64,000 bases of DNA from Anaerocolumna jejuensis DSM 15929 (GTDB taxonomy: Bacteria > Bacillota > Clostridia > Lachnospirales > Lachnospiraceae), in contig NZ_FRAC01000015.1 of the NCBI RefSeq assembly GCF_900142215.1, forward strand, positions 124,001 to 188,000, written 5' to 3'. Of the stretch, positions 44,141 through 52,137 are shown in pieces. Under the pieces are notes generated by a model. The model was not told where the DNA came from. It searched no databases and saw only the letters and a list, made by a program, of their open reading frames with translations. Both the position numbers and the translations under genes were made by a program. How positions within the stretch are numbered: the stretch's first letter is position 1; each line of letters opens with the position of its first letter.

Positions 44141-45163
44141 CTATACATCAAATTCATTGTCTGTTAATGCATGGGTACGCATAATCCTATTTCCTTCTTC
44201 TTCAGAAACAAAGGAAATATATTCTGCATTAAGTATTTTTTCCGATTTACTTAATCCGGAAACTATATTGGTCTTCTTTACAGCAGTATAAAGTTTTCTT
44301 AAAGCACTTGCATGATATTTCCGTACTTTTTCATAAGGGATGCCTAAAGTATCACTTATGTTTCGAAATTCCTTTTTGGTAGGAAATACTGCCGCTTTTT
44401 CAGAGGTATCCCCTTTGCCTGACAGTCCATAATACATTGTGATAATTTGTTTCTCCGTTTCCGTCAAATGCTTCTCAATGGTGTTGTTTATTGTTTCTTC
44501 CAGCTCTTTCTTTAATATAATCTGTTCAGGTGTATCATTTTCATCCGCTTTGTTCATAAATACTTCGTCAAACTCCACATTTGCACTCGAAGCTGTCATG
44601 CATCTCAGCTGCTTTACATTTTCAGGTGTTATCCCTGTTATCTCAGCTATTTTTACATCTGTGGTTTCCTGATTCTGACTTTCCAGCAAACTGATTGCCT
44701 TATTAATTTTATACTTTTCATTTGCATAATAAGTGGATAACCCATTGACATAATTATTGATATACTGGCTTACTTCATGCTTGATATATAAAATAAAAAA
44801 AGTCGTTGGTTTTGCTATTTCCGGATTAAACTTTTCCAAGCCAATCACAATTCCCATCCGCGCAGCCTGTATCATATCTTCATAATGTGCTCTGATAAAA
44901 GTGGGATATTGTTCTGAAATAAACTTTGATATGAATTTATCCATTTTTTTAATAAACAGTTCCTTTGCCCTGTCACTTACCACTGGATTATTCATGTCTC
45001 TTGCAGCTTCAACGAGAATTGCTGTCATTTTTACATCTCTGTTAAAATAACTGGATACAAACTCCAAAGTGTCTAACTTCTCCATTAGACTTCCGGTCTT
45101 CATTATGTTTTTTACATCATTTACCAGTTCCTCATCACAAATATCACTGCTTTGATTTTCCAT
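44141..45163 (-). CDS. Divergent sigma-70 family factor of the Tad-like locus
   Basis: A 340-residue protein. Residues 60-140 resemble region 2 (FISKFISEQYPTFIRAHYED, then MIQAARMGIVIGLEKFNPE and TTFFILYIKHEVSQYINNYV). Residues 165-195 look like region 3 (DVKIAEITGITPENVKQLRC), and the C-terminal third like region 4 (LTETEKQIITMYYGLSGKG, then ISDTLGIPYEKVRKYHASAL RKL). It belongs to no standard class (not SigA, SigH, SigE-K or a short ECF factor). The N-terminal 60 residues are extra. A stand-alone transcript with its own terminator suggests a dedicated regulator of the locus. Confidence 0.8.
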   Translation of the reverse strand: MENQSSDICDEELVNDVKNIMKTGSLMEKLDTLEFVSSYFNRDVKMTAILVEAARDMNNPVVSDRAKELFIKKMDKFISKFISEQYPTFIRAHYEDMIQAARMGIVIGLEKFNPEIAKPTTFFILYIKHEVSQYINNYVNGLSTYYANEKYKINKAISLLESQNQETTDVKIAEITGITPENVKQLRCMTASSANVEFDEVFMNKADENDTPEQIILKKELEETINNTIEKHLTETEKQIITMYYGLSGKGDTSEKAAVFPTKKEFRNISDTLGIPYEKVRKYHASALRKLYTAVKKTNIVSGLSKSEKILNAEYISFVSEEEGNRIMRTHALTDNEFDV

Positions 45164-45343
45164 TCGTCAAACCCCTCTCACAGACTATTAACTAACAGAT
45201 ATTTATGCGATTTACCTTTTTATCTTTCTGTATAAAAATAGATTTAAAGATAAATTCCCCCTTTTATTAACATAGTATAACAAATATAGATAAAAAAGTA
45301 AATATTATTGCAATTAAATTTAAGACTGTTTTCTATAAAACAA

Positions 45344-45366
45344 AAAAAGAGCTGACAGCTCTTTTT
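45344..45366 (-). terminator. Terminator of the 106-residue protein gene
   Basis: AAAAAGAGCTG-A-CAGCTCTTTTT, an 11-bp palindromic stem with T/A runs on both sides, 15 bases after the stop of the gene at 45381-45701. Confidence 0.75.
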
Positions 45367-45380
45367 TTCATAAATAATAT

Positions 45381-45701
45381 CTATCTTTGTGTAATGTATA
45401 CTGCGTTTTCATCATTTAAGGCCGTTAATTCCCAATCTCCAATATGTAAGCTTAGAGCATTATCCTTTAAAATATCATTTCCGCCGATTTCCTTCATTCT
45501 TTTAATAATATTTTCACTGGGCTCCAGACCATTCTCGATGATATTATGTCCATTGCATGTATGAATAATAACTTTATCATTTATATAAAAAGCATTAATT
45601 ACTTCATATGTTAATTGTTTGTAAAAATTACCCATAATATATTCACACATACTGTCTCTGACTAAATCCAGATAATTCATTTTAATAACAGTATTGTCCA
45701 T
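45381..45701 (-). CDS. Small unknown protein
   Basis: A 106-residue soluble protein (YLDLVRDSMCEYIMGNFYKQ; IIHTCNGHNIIENGLEPSEN; ending ALNDENAVYITQR). AAAGGAG precedes the ATG. It is monocistronic, with its own terminator. A variant of the recurrent motif (TCTATGCATATTAG) lies about 40 bases upstream, so it may share control with the locus. No family recognised. Confidence 0.65.
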   Translation of the reverse strand: MDNTVIKMNYLDLVRDSMCEYIMGNFYKQLTYEVINAFYINDKVIIHTCNGHNIIENGLEPSENIIKRMKEIGGNDILKDNALSLHIGDWELTALNDENAVYITQR

Positions 45702-46070
45702 TTAAATTATACTCCTTTCTATATACTAATATGCATAGATATACTGTTATCTATGAATTCAGAATATAACAATAATATTATAGCTCTCAGAGGTTTTTGC
45801 TGTATATAAGGTCTATAATAATTATCGGTTAGAAATCAATTTAATGTTATACATAGCCAGAATTTTAACACAAATATAAATATTAATTTTAAATAAATAA
45901 AACTAATCTATCATAATATGATTAAAAATTTGTAATAAATACAACAAAATAACTTTTTACTTATGGTAAACTATACCCATTCTAAAATATGGCTAACTTG
46001 TGGTATACAGTTTTTACAGTTATTTTATATATTTAATATAAGGCTATTAGAAAGCACTTATCATTATAAT
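45702..46070. other. AT-rich gene-free spacer
   Basis: Between the 788-residue protein gene (ends 46071) and the small gene at 45381. It contains the promoter region of the latter and a palindrome TCATAATATGA near 45908-45918. No reading frame with a start signal, and no terminator visible. Confidence 0.5.
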
Positions 46071-48437
46071 CTATAATAGATTTCTTTTCAATATAGAATC
46101 CCATATTTTGGAAGTTTTTTTTGAAGGATTATCACTGTCATGTAAAGGAATGAAACATATTTTATAACCTTCCATTATTCTACGGATCATTATCTCTTTC
46201 TCTCTTGAAGTTACCAGGTTAAATGCAAATATCCATTCTGCGGACAAATTGCCCAGGCTCCTGATAAATTTCGATAAATTACCAAGATATTTTTCATCTC
46301 CGTTGCATACCATGATTTTAATATTACAACGCTTCAGCTCTAAAAGCTGGTCTTCATTTAATTCTCCCAGGATACCACAATCATAAACAATAAATCGATT
46401 ATTGCTAAAAACACTGCCATAATCAGTATCTTTGGTATATTCCGCTATTCCCTCATCCTCCATGTCATAGGCACCCTTTTTATGGCATATGCAAATATTT
46501 TCGGCATATGCACCTGATATGTATTTTGCAAAACTTAACCCGGTATGAGAACAGCCGCAGCCATGTTTTAATCCTGTTATAAATATAGTTTCTTTTCCGC
46601 ATAAGACCTGATTTATTAACTGTTTTTTTCTGGGCTTGTTCCTGTTATCCTCTATATATTCAAAAGTACTCATTTCCTGATTATCGTCATCATAGCTATC
46701 TGTGCCTTCATTTTTAGAGCCATATTCATACTCATCATTATTTTTAGCATTATCCGCGAAAAATCCCCGTTTGTTTTCTGCTGAAAACCATTGGTTTAGT
46801 ATTGAAGGCTTGTTTTCATTCTTTTGCTGTGTGTACGATTTGGATGGGCTGCCATCGGCTTTGTTGGTCAAAAATCCTTTTGCAGCTGTACTCGATTCTT
46901 TGAGATAATCTTCTTTTAACTCATATGGCTTCTTACTTGTATCATTTACTTTATAATTATAATATTCATCCTCTTGTATTCCGGTGTTATCAGCCTTATT
47001 GCTATTCTGAGCCGGTATATTATTTTCTTTTACAAACTTCTCCTCATGATCAGGCTTTATAAAAGTATTTGCTGCCGCCAATTCTTCTTTGACGTATTTA
47101 TTTTCCTTGGGAGCAGCAGTAATCTTCTGTACCGGTTCAGTCTTAGATGGCTGTGTCTTTTGTAACCGGTCAGCCAATTTTACTTTATTTCCCTTTGTAC
47201 GTTCTGGATCTTCTGATTTTACCGTCTTTACTGTTTGCGCTAGTACATGGTCCGGCAACAGCATTTTCCCAAGTGAAGAACTATTGGAATCACTATTCTT
47301 ACGTTTTGCTTCTCGTTCCAGCCAGACGTTTCTCCAAGAGTGCTCTGATTTATTTAATGTATTCAGCTGTTTTATTCTGTTTACACTGTTACTATCTGCA
47401 TCGTTTGTAATATCAAGGTCATAGCTTGACAGAGTTATTTTTAGTAATCTCTTTAATTCCAAAGAACACTCTCTAAAAACTTCGAAGGATTCATTTAAAG
47501 GCTCTATGCCCTGTTTATCTTCCTTGTATAAAATTGAATATTTAAAGCTGCCGTTATTCTGCAGCTTGCCAGATTGAGTGGTATCGGCCATATCCGAACA
47601 TATAAATACTTTTTTCATTTTACTTAAATATACGGATTCCTCATAATTCATACTACTAAAATCAAAAATTATCACATCCGCCGAATAAATATCATTGTCC
47701 GGATTCCAGCAGGCATAATAATCTACAGCTGCACAGGTAACAATATCGTTTTCTAATAAGGATGGAATTAATTTGCTTACTATTGTTCCTTGGGAAAAAT
47801 CCGGTTCAATCAATGCAACTTTATAGCCTCCCATTGCAATATAATTTGCAGCGGAAATTGCAGTAATTGTGCAATCAAATTCTTTGTCCGAGCCGCAAAA
47901 TCCGATTGTGACAGACCTTTCATTAAAGATTGGCTGCTTTCTTCTCTCCGGTGCAGGCTTTTCAAATTGTATACTCTCAGCTTCTTTCTCTGACAGCTTA
48001 CCCCAGTCATCCTTAACTCCCATATCCAAACCGGCATAGATCATTGCAGCCTGTCCTGCTCTGCCCATTAATAAAAGCTCCCCCGCCTCATCCATAACAG
48101 TATCACTTTCAAATAAAATATTATATAAATTATTTTTGATGTAATCCAATAACTCCACATTTCCTTTTCGGCTGCGGTTAAGGATTGGGATAATTATTAT
48201 ATTATTATTTTTACCCATCGCTATCAAATCGTTCACCGAAATAGAATAATCCTTCAACTGCTCCGAAACAATAATTGCATTGATATCCGGGTATTTTGAT
48301 ATAATATCCTTCATCTCATCTACAGATTGGGCTGAGTATATCGTATCTATCTGAACTCCATAGGCTGTTAATGCTTTTTTCCATGCTTTATCATCCTTAT
48401 AACCTTCTGCTGCAAGCAATAATTGAAATTCGTTCAT
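46071..48437 (-). CDS. Large CpaE-like protein with two degenerate ParA-type domains
   Basis: A 788-residue protein. Residues 1-115 look receiver-like (FQLLLAAEGYKDDKAWKKA, DINAIIVSEQL). Residues 170-310 form a first ParA/MinD-like fold (SVTIGFCGSDKEFDCTITAI, then YKVALIEPDFSQGT, VIIFDFSS) without a P-loop Lys. A long disordered Lys/Asn/Glu-rich linker covers residues 345-610. Residues 620-788 form a second such domain (TIFITGLKHGCGCSHTGLSF, RFIVYDCGIL), also lacking Lys. It probably acts as a scaffold or localisation factor instead of an ATPase. AAGGAGAGG precedes the ATG. Confidence 0.7.
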   Translation of the reverse strand: MNEFQLLLAAEGYKDDKAWKKALTAYGVQIDTIYSAQSVDEMKDIISKYPDINAIIVSEQLKDYSISVNDLIAMGKNNNIIIIPILNRSRKGNVELLDYIKNNLYNILFESDTVMDEAGELLLMGRAGQAAMIYAGLDMGVKDDWGKLSEKEAESIQFEKPAPERRKQPIFNERSVTIGFCGSDKEFDCTITAISAANYIAMGGYKVALIEPDFSQGTIVSKLIPSLLENDIVTCAAVDYYACWNPDNDIYSADVIIFDFSSMNYEESVYLSKMKKVFICSDMADTTQSGKLQNNGSFKYSILYKEDKQGIEPLNESFEVFRECSLELKRLLKITLSSYDLDITNDADSNSVNRIKQLNTLNKSEHSWRNVWLEREAKRKNSDSNSSSLGKMLLPDHVLAQTVKTVKSEDPERTKGNKVKLADRLQKTQPSKTEPVQKITAAPKENKYVKEELAAANTFIKPDHEEKFVKENNIPAQNSNKADNTGIQEDEYYNYKVNDTSKKPYELKEDYLKESSTAAKGFLTNKADGSPSKSYTQQKNENKPSILNQWFSAENKRGFFADNAKNNDEYEYGSKNEGTDSYDDDNQEMSTFEYIEDNRNKPRKKQLINQVLCGKETIFITGLKHGCGCSHTGLSFAKYISGAYAENICICHKKGAYDMEDEGIAEYTKDTDYGSVFSNNRFIVYDCGILGELNEDQLLELKRCNIKIMVCNGDEKYLGNLSKFIRSLGNLSAEWIFAFNLVTSREKEIMIRRIMEGYKICFIPLHDSDNPSKKTSKIWDSILKRNLL

Positions 48438-48467
48438 TTTCTCATACCTCTCCTTATTTATTAATAG

Positions 48468-48660
48468 GAGGCTGTTGCAAAATGTACCTCTGCGGAGTAT
48501 AAACTTGCCTTACACACCGGTTGACCGACATCTGGCATGATTTGTATGGTAAAATCGTACATAAAATGTTCGCTAATAGCATACAAATCATATCATCTAT
48601 CTGTCAAACAGTGCATTATGGCAAGTTATACTCCGCAGAGCTTCCTTTTGCAACAGCCTC
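48468..48660. mobile_element. 193-bp MITE-like inverted-repeat element
   Basis: The left arm (48468-48509) starts GAGGCTGTTGCAAAA and continues CTCTGCGGAGTATAAACTTG. The right arm (48620-48660) is its inverse with only small bulges. There is no open reading frame inside. The outer 15 bases resemble insertion-sequence ends of the GGCTGTTGCAAA type. A clear target duplication is not visible. It separates the 788-residue gene from the one at 48693, and its palindrome would also fold into a very long hairpin in RNA. Confidence 0.75.
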
Positions 48661-48692
48661 ACCTGTCTTTCCGTTCTTTTATAATAATTGAT

Positions 48693-49502
48693 TTATTGTG
48701 TTGCAGTATCAGCTGTGTCTGATTTTGCAGCATCCTTCTCTGATAACTTAGAAAAAGAGAGCTGCTCTAATAAATCCCAGTTAATTGAAGTATTATAGTC
48801 ATAATTCTTATCATACTTGTCCGCTAAATTATGATATGCCTCTATGAAATAGGATTCTTTTTCCGTTAATCCCTTATCCTTTGTATCCTTTACGGAGGTA
48901 TTATAATTATCATCATAACCCTCAATTATGCTGTTATAGACTTTTTGAGCCAAAGCATTTTCTTCATAAAATTTTACAATAAGCTCCACCGTTAATGCTT
49001 TGTCGATTACATTGGCAGATGTTAAATCCTTATAATAAGTCTGAGCATTTTCTAATAATATTTTTTTTTCGCCATCGGATAAGGAGAACCCTATATCCTG
49101 GGCTTTCATACCCAGAACTTTTGTCATTCTAATCTGCTCGCAAATTGTACCTTTAACCTGCTCTTCAAATGTAACTGTCTTATTGCCGGATTCCGTAATT
49201 TTCTTATCCCAGTCTGCTTCTTTTTGCAGATTATATCCCTGGTAAACATCTGCTGCGTACAACAAGAATTCGTTCATTCCTACACTTTGGCTGTTTATTC
49301 TCATAACCTCATCATTATTAAAGGCCGCACTTACGGCAGAGTCATTTCTACTATCTAGCTTGCTGTATACACATACCCCTGCAGTCAGCAAAAGAATAAT
49401 AATAGCCAGTGAAACGATTTTATACTTGCTCCATTTTGTCTTCTTTTTGCTGATTTTTTCTGTGACTGCTTCATTCTTACTGCTTTTCAAACTCTCTGCC
49501 AT
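48693..49502 (-). CDS. Membrane-anchored SurA/PrsA N-terminal-like protein
   Basis: A 269-residue protein. After a Lys-rich cytoplasmic start comes a membrane helix (IVSLAIIILLLTAGVCVYS, residues 28-46), then a helical domain. MRINSQSVGMNEFLLYAADVY and QVKGTICEQIRMTKVLGMKAQ resemble the SurA-N chaperone domain, without a parvulin PPIase domain. It could help fold exported subunits of the locus. AAAGGAGAGG precedes the ATG. Confidence 0.65.
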   Translation of the reverse strand: MAESLKSSKNEAVTEKISKKKTKWSKYKIVSLAIIILLLTAGVCVYSKLDSRNDSAVSAAFNNDEVMRINSQSVGMNEFLLYAADVYQGYNLQKEADWDKKITESGNKTVTFEEQVKGTICEQIRMTKVLGMKAQDIGFSLSDGEKKILLENAQTYYKDLTSANVIDKALTVELIVKFYEENALAQKVYNSIIEGYDDNYNTSVKDTKDKGLTEKESYFIEAYHNLADKYDKNYDYNTSINWDLLEQLSFSKLSEKDAAKSDTADTATQ

Positions 49503-49581
49503 GCCCTTACCCTCTCCTTTTTATTCTCAGCCATTTCAAACACATTCAGCCAATACCAACATACTTGATTTAATTATTTGT

Positions 49582-50211
49582 TTAATTATTCATTTCTATA
49601 TATAAGACTCCTATTTGTTTATAATCTCCGTCATAAATTGGATGTTCAGAAAACACAGCATCATCTTTTATTTCAATTGATTTGTTTTCATTGTATTTGT
49701 TAAATTTTGTTTCACCCTTACCGGTAAATCCGTAAGGGGTTATAAACCCTCCGGAAATATCCTTTGTCACCACTTTGTCTTTCAATAGCCGATTATAGTT
49801 TACAAAAACAGCATCCATACTGTTGCCGTCCGCATCCTTAATTACACTTATCATATTGGTATCATTATTTTCCAATATGTATTTATAAAGCTTATCACTT
49901 TCATTCCTGCCGTTACTCTTTAAAAAATCAATAGTTGCTACTAAAATAGCATAATCAGTACCCTTAACTTCCATATACTTGTCTTTTATATTCTTACCGT
50001 ATATTACCTCTTCCGTATCCTCCAAAACCCTGTCCTTTTCTTTTTCCACCTGATCCATTGTTGGCTGTACTGCCTTTTTGTTATTGGTATCAGAACGAAT
50101 AAGGATAAAAGCTGCTATCACAGCTATCAATAAAATACTTATAAACAAAATTGCAATTATTTTCTTTTTCGTGGAAAAAAAATAAAGTTTTGTTTTTAAA
50201 TTTAAAAACAT
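49582..50211 (-). CDS. Single-anchor extracytoplasmic protein, unknown
   Basis: A 209-residue protein with a basic start, a helix (IIAILFISILLIAVIAAFIL, residues 18-37) and a soluble outer domain (DYAILVATIDFLKSNGRNES; ending QIGVLYIEMNN). AGAGGTTG precedes the ATG. A bidirectional terminator lies on its upstream side. It ends 80 bases before the SurA-like gene. Confidence 0.65.
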   Translation of the reverse strand: MFLNLKTKLYFFSTKKKIIAILFISILLIAVIAAFILIRSDTNNKKAVQPTMDQVEKEKDRVLEDTEEVIYGKNIKDKYMEVKGTDYAILVATIDFLKSNGRNESDKLYKYILENNDTNMISVIKDADGNSMDAVFVNYNRLLKDKVVTKDISGGFITPYGFTGKGETKFNKYNENKSIEIKDDAVFSEHPIYDGDYKQIGVLYIEMNN

Positions 50212-50297
50212 AATTACAACCTCTTTTCATTACTAAACTAATTAACCTGATTCTTTCAATACAATATGATTGATTTTTTTGAATATAATGCAATAAA

Positions 50298-50330
50298 AAA
50301 AGATATCGAATCTTCTATTCGCTATCTTTT
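50298..50330. terminator. Bidirectional hairpin between divergent genes
   Basis: AAAAGATATCGAA pairs with TTCGCTATCTTTT around a 7-base loop (one bulge), with A and T runs on both sides. It lies between the divergent genes at 50211 and 50492, an odd place for a terminator; it might attenuate one of them. Confidence 0.5.
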
Positions 50331-50438
50331 AGAAGAAAACATTACTAAGCCTAATTAACTGAATCTAAGAAATAAAATAACTGTCTTTTTTTTATTTTTA
50401 AAGTTCTTTTTGGTTATACATCCTAATTTCTTATCATT

Positions 50439-50451
50439 TCTATCATATTAA
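50439..50451 (+). promoter_or_regulatory. Recurrent 13-bp motif, site 5
   Basis: TCTATCATATTAA on the plus strand, 41 bases before the ATG at 50492. It is the only plus-strand copy and it points towards a plus-strand gene, so the motif is direction-bound. It is preceded by TTATCATT, a partial second copy. Confidence 0.6.
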
Positions 50452-50491
50452 TGTTAATCATTTAAAACATAAAACAGGATGGTGGGGGATC

Positions 50492-51184
50492 ATGAATTCA
50501 CAAAATATAATAACGGATTATAAAAAACTATTTTTAAAAGAGCATGGAGTTAATTTATCGACAAGTTATTTTTGCTATAATGCATATAACAACCATAAAT
50601 TAGCACTTGTATTATTCCGATTTGCAATTGAGAACATTCTGAATTGGAAACCAGCGGACATCGTCAGCAGCCTTGATATCAATACAATAAAAAATCTTCA
50701 TTTATTGGTACCATATAAATATCTAATGTTCCCGGATGAACTGAATAAGCAAAAAGATTGTTTTTATGTCGCACATCTGCTTTATCCAAATGAAATTCCT
50801 TACAGCACACGGGATTCCGTCATCATTTCCTATCAAAAAGTACTCAGCCAGGAAAACGGTAAGTTTACCAAAAATTTTTTTTCAGGTTCAGAAGGTGATC
50901 TCAGAGCTTGCATATGTCTGCAATATCTTTTAAAAGAGTATTTATCCTTTCCTTCTGTTGAAGAAATATATTATTTTTTCTCTACTGCAAAAGCACTGTC
51001 AACCTTAAAGCATTACCGTTTATCAGTTGTTTGCTCGGAGTACTATGAAAGTCCTCTTGAATTTGTACATAGTGCTTTACCGGAAACTCAAAAAAATGAA
51101 TTGTATTTTCAATACTACCGTTTTGAAGCCGCCCTTAACGCTAAAAAATTAAAAACTAAAGTTAAACGTATTATTGGAAATTAA
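50492..51184 (+). CDS. Unknown 230-residue protein
   Basis: A soluble, helical protein rich in Tyr/Phe and Leu (LVPYKYLMFPDELNKQKDCF; VEEIYYFFSTAKALSTLKHY), with a basic C-terminus (KKLKTKVKRIIGN) that might bind nucleic acid. GGTGGGGG precedes the ATG. One of two plus-strand genes set against the otherwise minus-strand locus, and it carries the recurrent motif upstream. No family recognised. Confidence 0.7.
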   Translation: MNSQNIITDYKKLFLKEHGVNLSTSYFCYNAYNNHKLALVLFRFAIENILNWKPADIVSSLDINTIKNLHLLVPYKYLMFPDELNKQKDCFYVAHLLYPNEIPYSTRDSVIISYQKVLSQENGKFTKNFFSGSEGDLRACICLQYLLKEYLSFPSVEEIYYFFSTAKALSTLKHYRLSVVCSEYYESPLEFVHSALPETQKNELYFQYYRFEAALNAKKLKTKVKRIIGN

Positions 51185-51270
51185 AAAGCAATTTTCACAC
51201 ACAAGATTGCGCCTGTGAAATCCTCGGCTCAATCTTGCGGTGTGCTGGGTAGACATGGCAGTTAGTGAGA
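51183..51270 (+). repeat. Dispersed 85-bp intercistronic repeat, copy A
   Basis: It starts AAAAAGCAATTTTCACAC just after a stop codon, contains GAAATCCTCGGCTCAATCTT and GTGTGCTGGG and ends GACATGGCAGTTAGT. The same blocks occur inverted at 34325-34410. A local hairpin CAAGATTG/CAATCTTG is present here. Its end overlaps the leader of the gene starting at 51288. Confidence 0.7.
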
Positions 51271-51287
51271 AAGGCATGGTTATTAAT

Positions 51288-52061
51288 ATGAAAAAGTTAA
51301 AATTATCAAAAGCTTTATATATCTGCTGCGATATATGCTTAATAGCAATTTCCGTTATCAGCATACTATATTCCACTACTAGTTTAATCCTTACTAATAA
51401 TGATACAAAATCTATTTTCAATATGGTAAATAAGGATTATGAAGCATGCTTTGGCAAAAAGTATGTGCACGAGGATACCTACTTTACAGATATCACCTGC
51501 ATGAAAATGGAAATCACCTCAACAATCATAACGAAATCAACCGGTCTAAAGAATCAATATTATGATAGTATTCAGACTGGAAGGGATACAGACACCGCCG
51601 CCCGTTCCAGTAATTCAAACAACAGGGAATCCGAGGCTGTTATTATTTTAAAAGATGCTTTAAGTGATATACAGGATTACAATAAAGCAATTCCTTATGC
51701 AAACCATTCCTTACTGCTATTAAATAATTGTAATTCCTTATATTCTGCTTTAAATTATATGATTTACGGAAATGATGCCTTATTAAAGGATACCGTTAAT
51801 TTTATTAATGACAAAGAAACTCTGTCTTTAGCCACCGAAAAGGATATCCAGGAAATTCATGTTATGGCCAATATGAGCAAAAATATTGTATTAAATCTGG
51901 ATAAACATATTTATTTCTACAAATACACCGTACTTGCCGGACTTCTCCTTTTATTAGGAACATGTATAAATATATACAGAATAAATGCCAGAAAAAAGAA
52001 ATACAGAAGAAAAAAATTTCCAAAGAAAAAAGGAACACAATCAATTTCCGGTAATGGCTGA
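51288..52061 (+). CDS. Two-helix membrane protein with extracytoplasmic domain
   Basis: A 257-residue protein counted from the ATG at 51288: MKKLKLSKAL then a membrane helix (ICLIAISVISILYSTTSLIL). An outside domain follows (residues 35-200; NKDYEACFGKKYVHEDTYF), then a second helix (VLAGLLLLLGTCINIY) and a very basic cytoplasmic tail (RKKKYRRKKFPKKKG). Earlier in-frame starts (GTG at 51240, ATG at 51276) lie inside the repeat element. It has a topology similar to a chemosensor or pilus accessory protein, and no known family. Confidence 0.65.
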   Translation: MKKLKLSKALYICCDICLIAISVISILYSTTSLILTNNDTKSIFNMVNKDYEACFGKKYVHEDTYFTDITCMKMEITSTIITKSTGLKNQYYDSIQTGRDTDTAARSSNSNNRESEAVIILKDALSDIQDYNKAIPYANHSLLLLNNCNSLYSALNYMIYGNDALLKDTVNFINDKETLSLATEKDIQEIHVMANMSKNIVLNLDKHIYFYKYTVLAGLLLLLGTCINIYRINARKKKYRRKKFPKKKGTQSISGNG

Positions 52062-52137
52062 AATCTTTAGATACTTCCATATCGCTGCTGTATTCCCGCC
52101 TTGGCAGCAGAAGCTTATACCTAGCCATAGGCCATGC

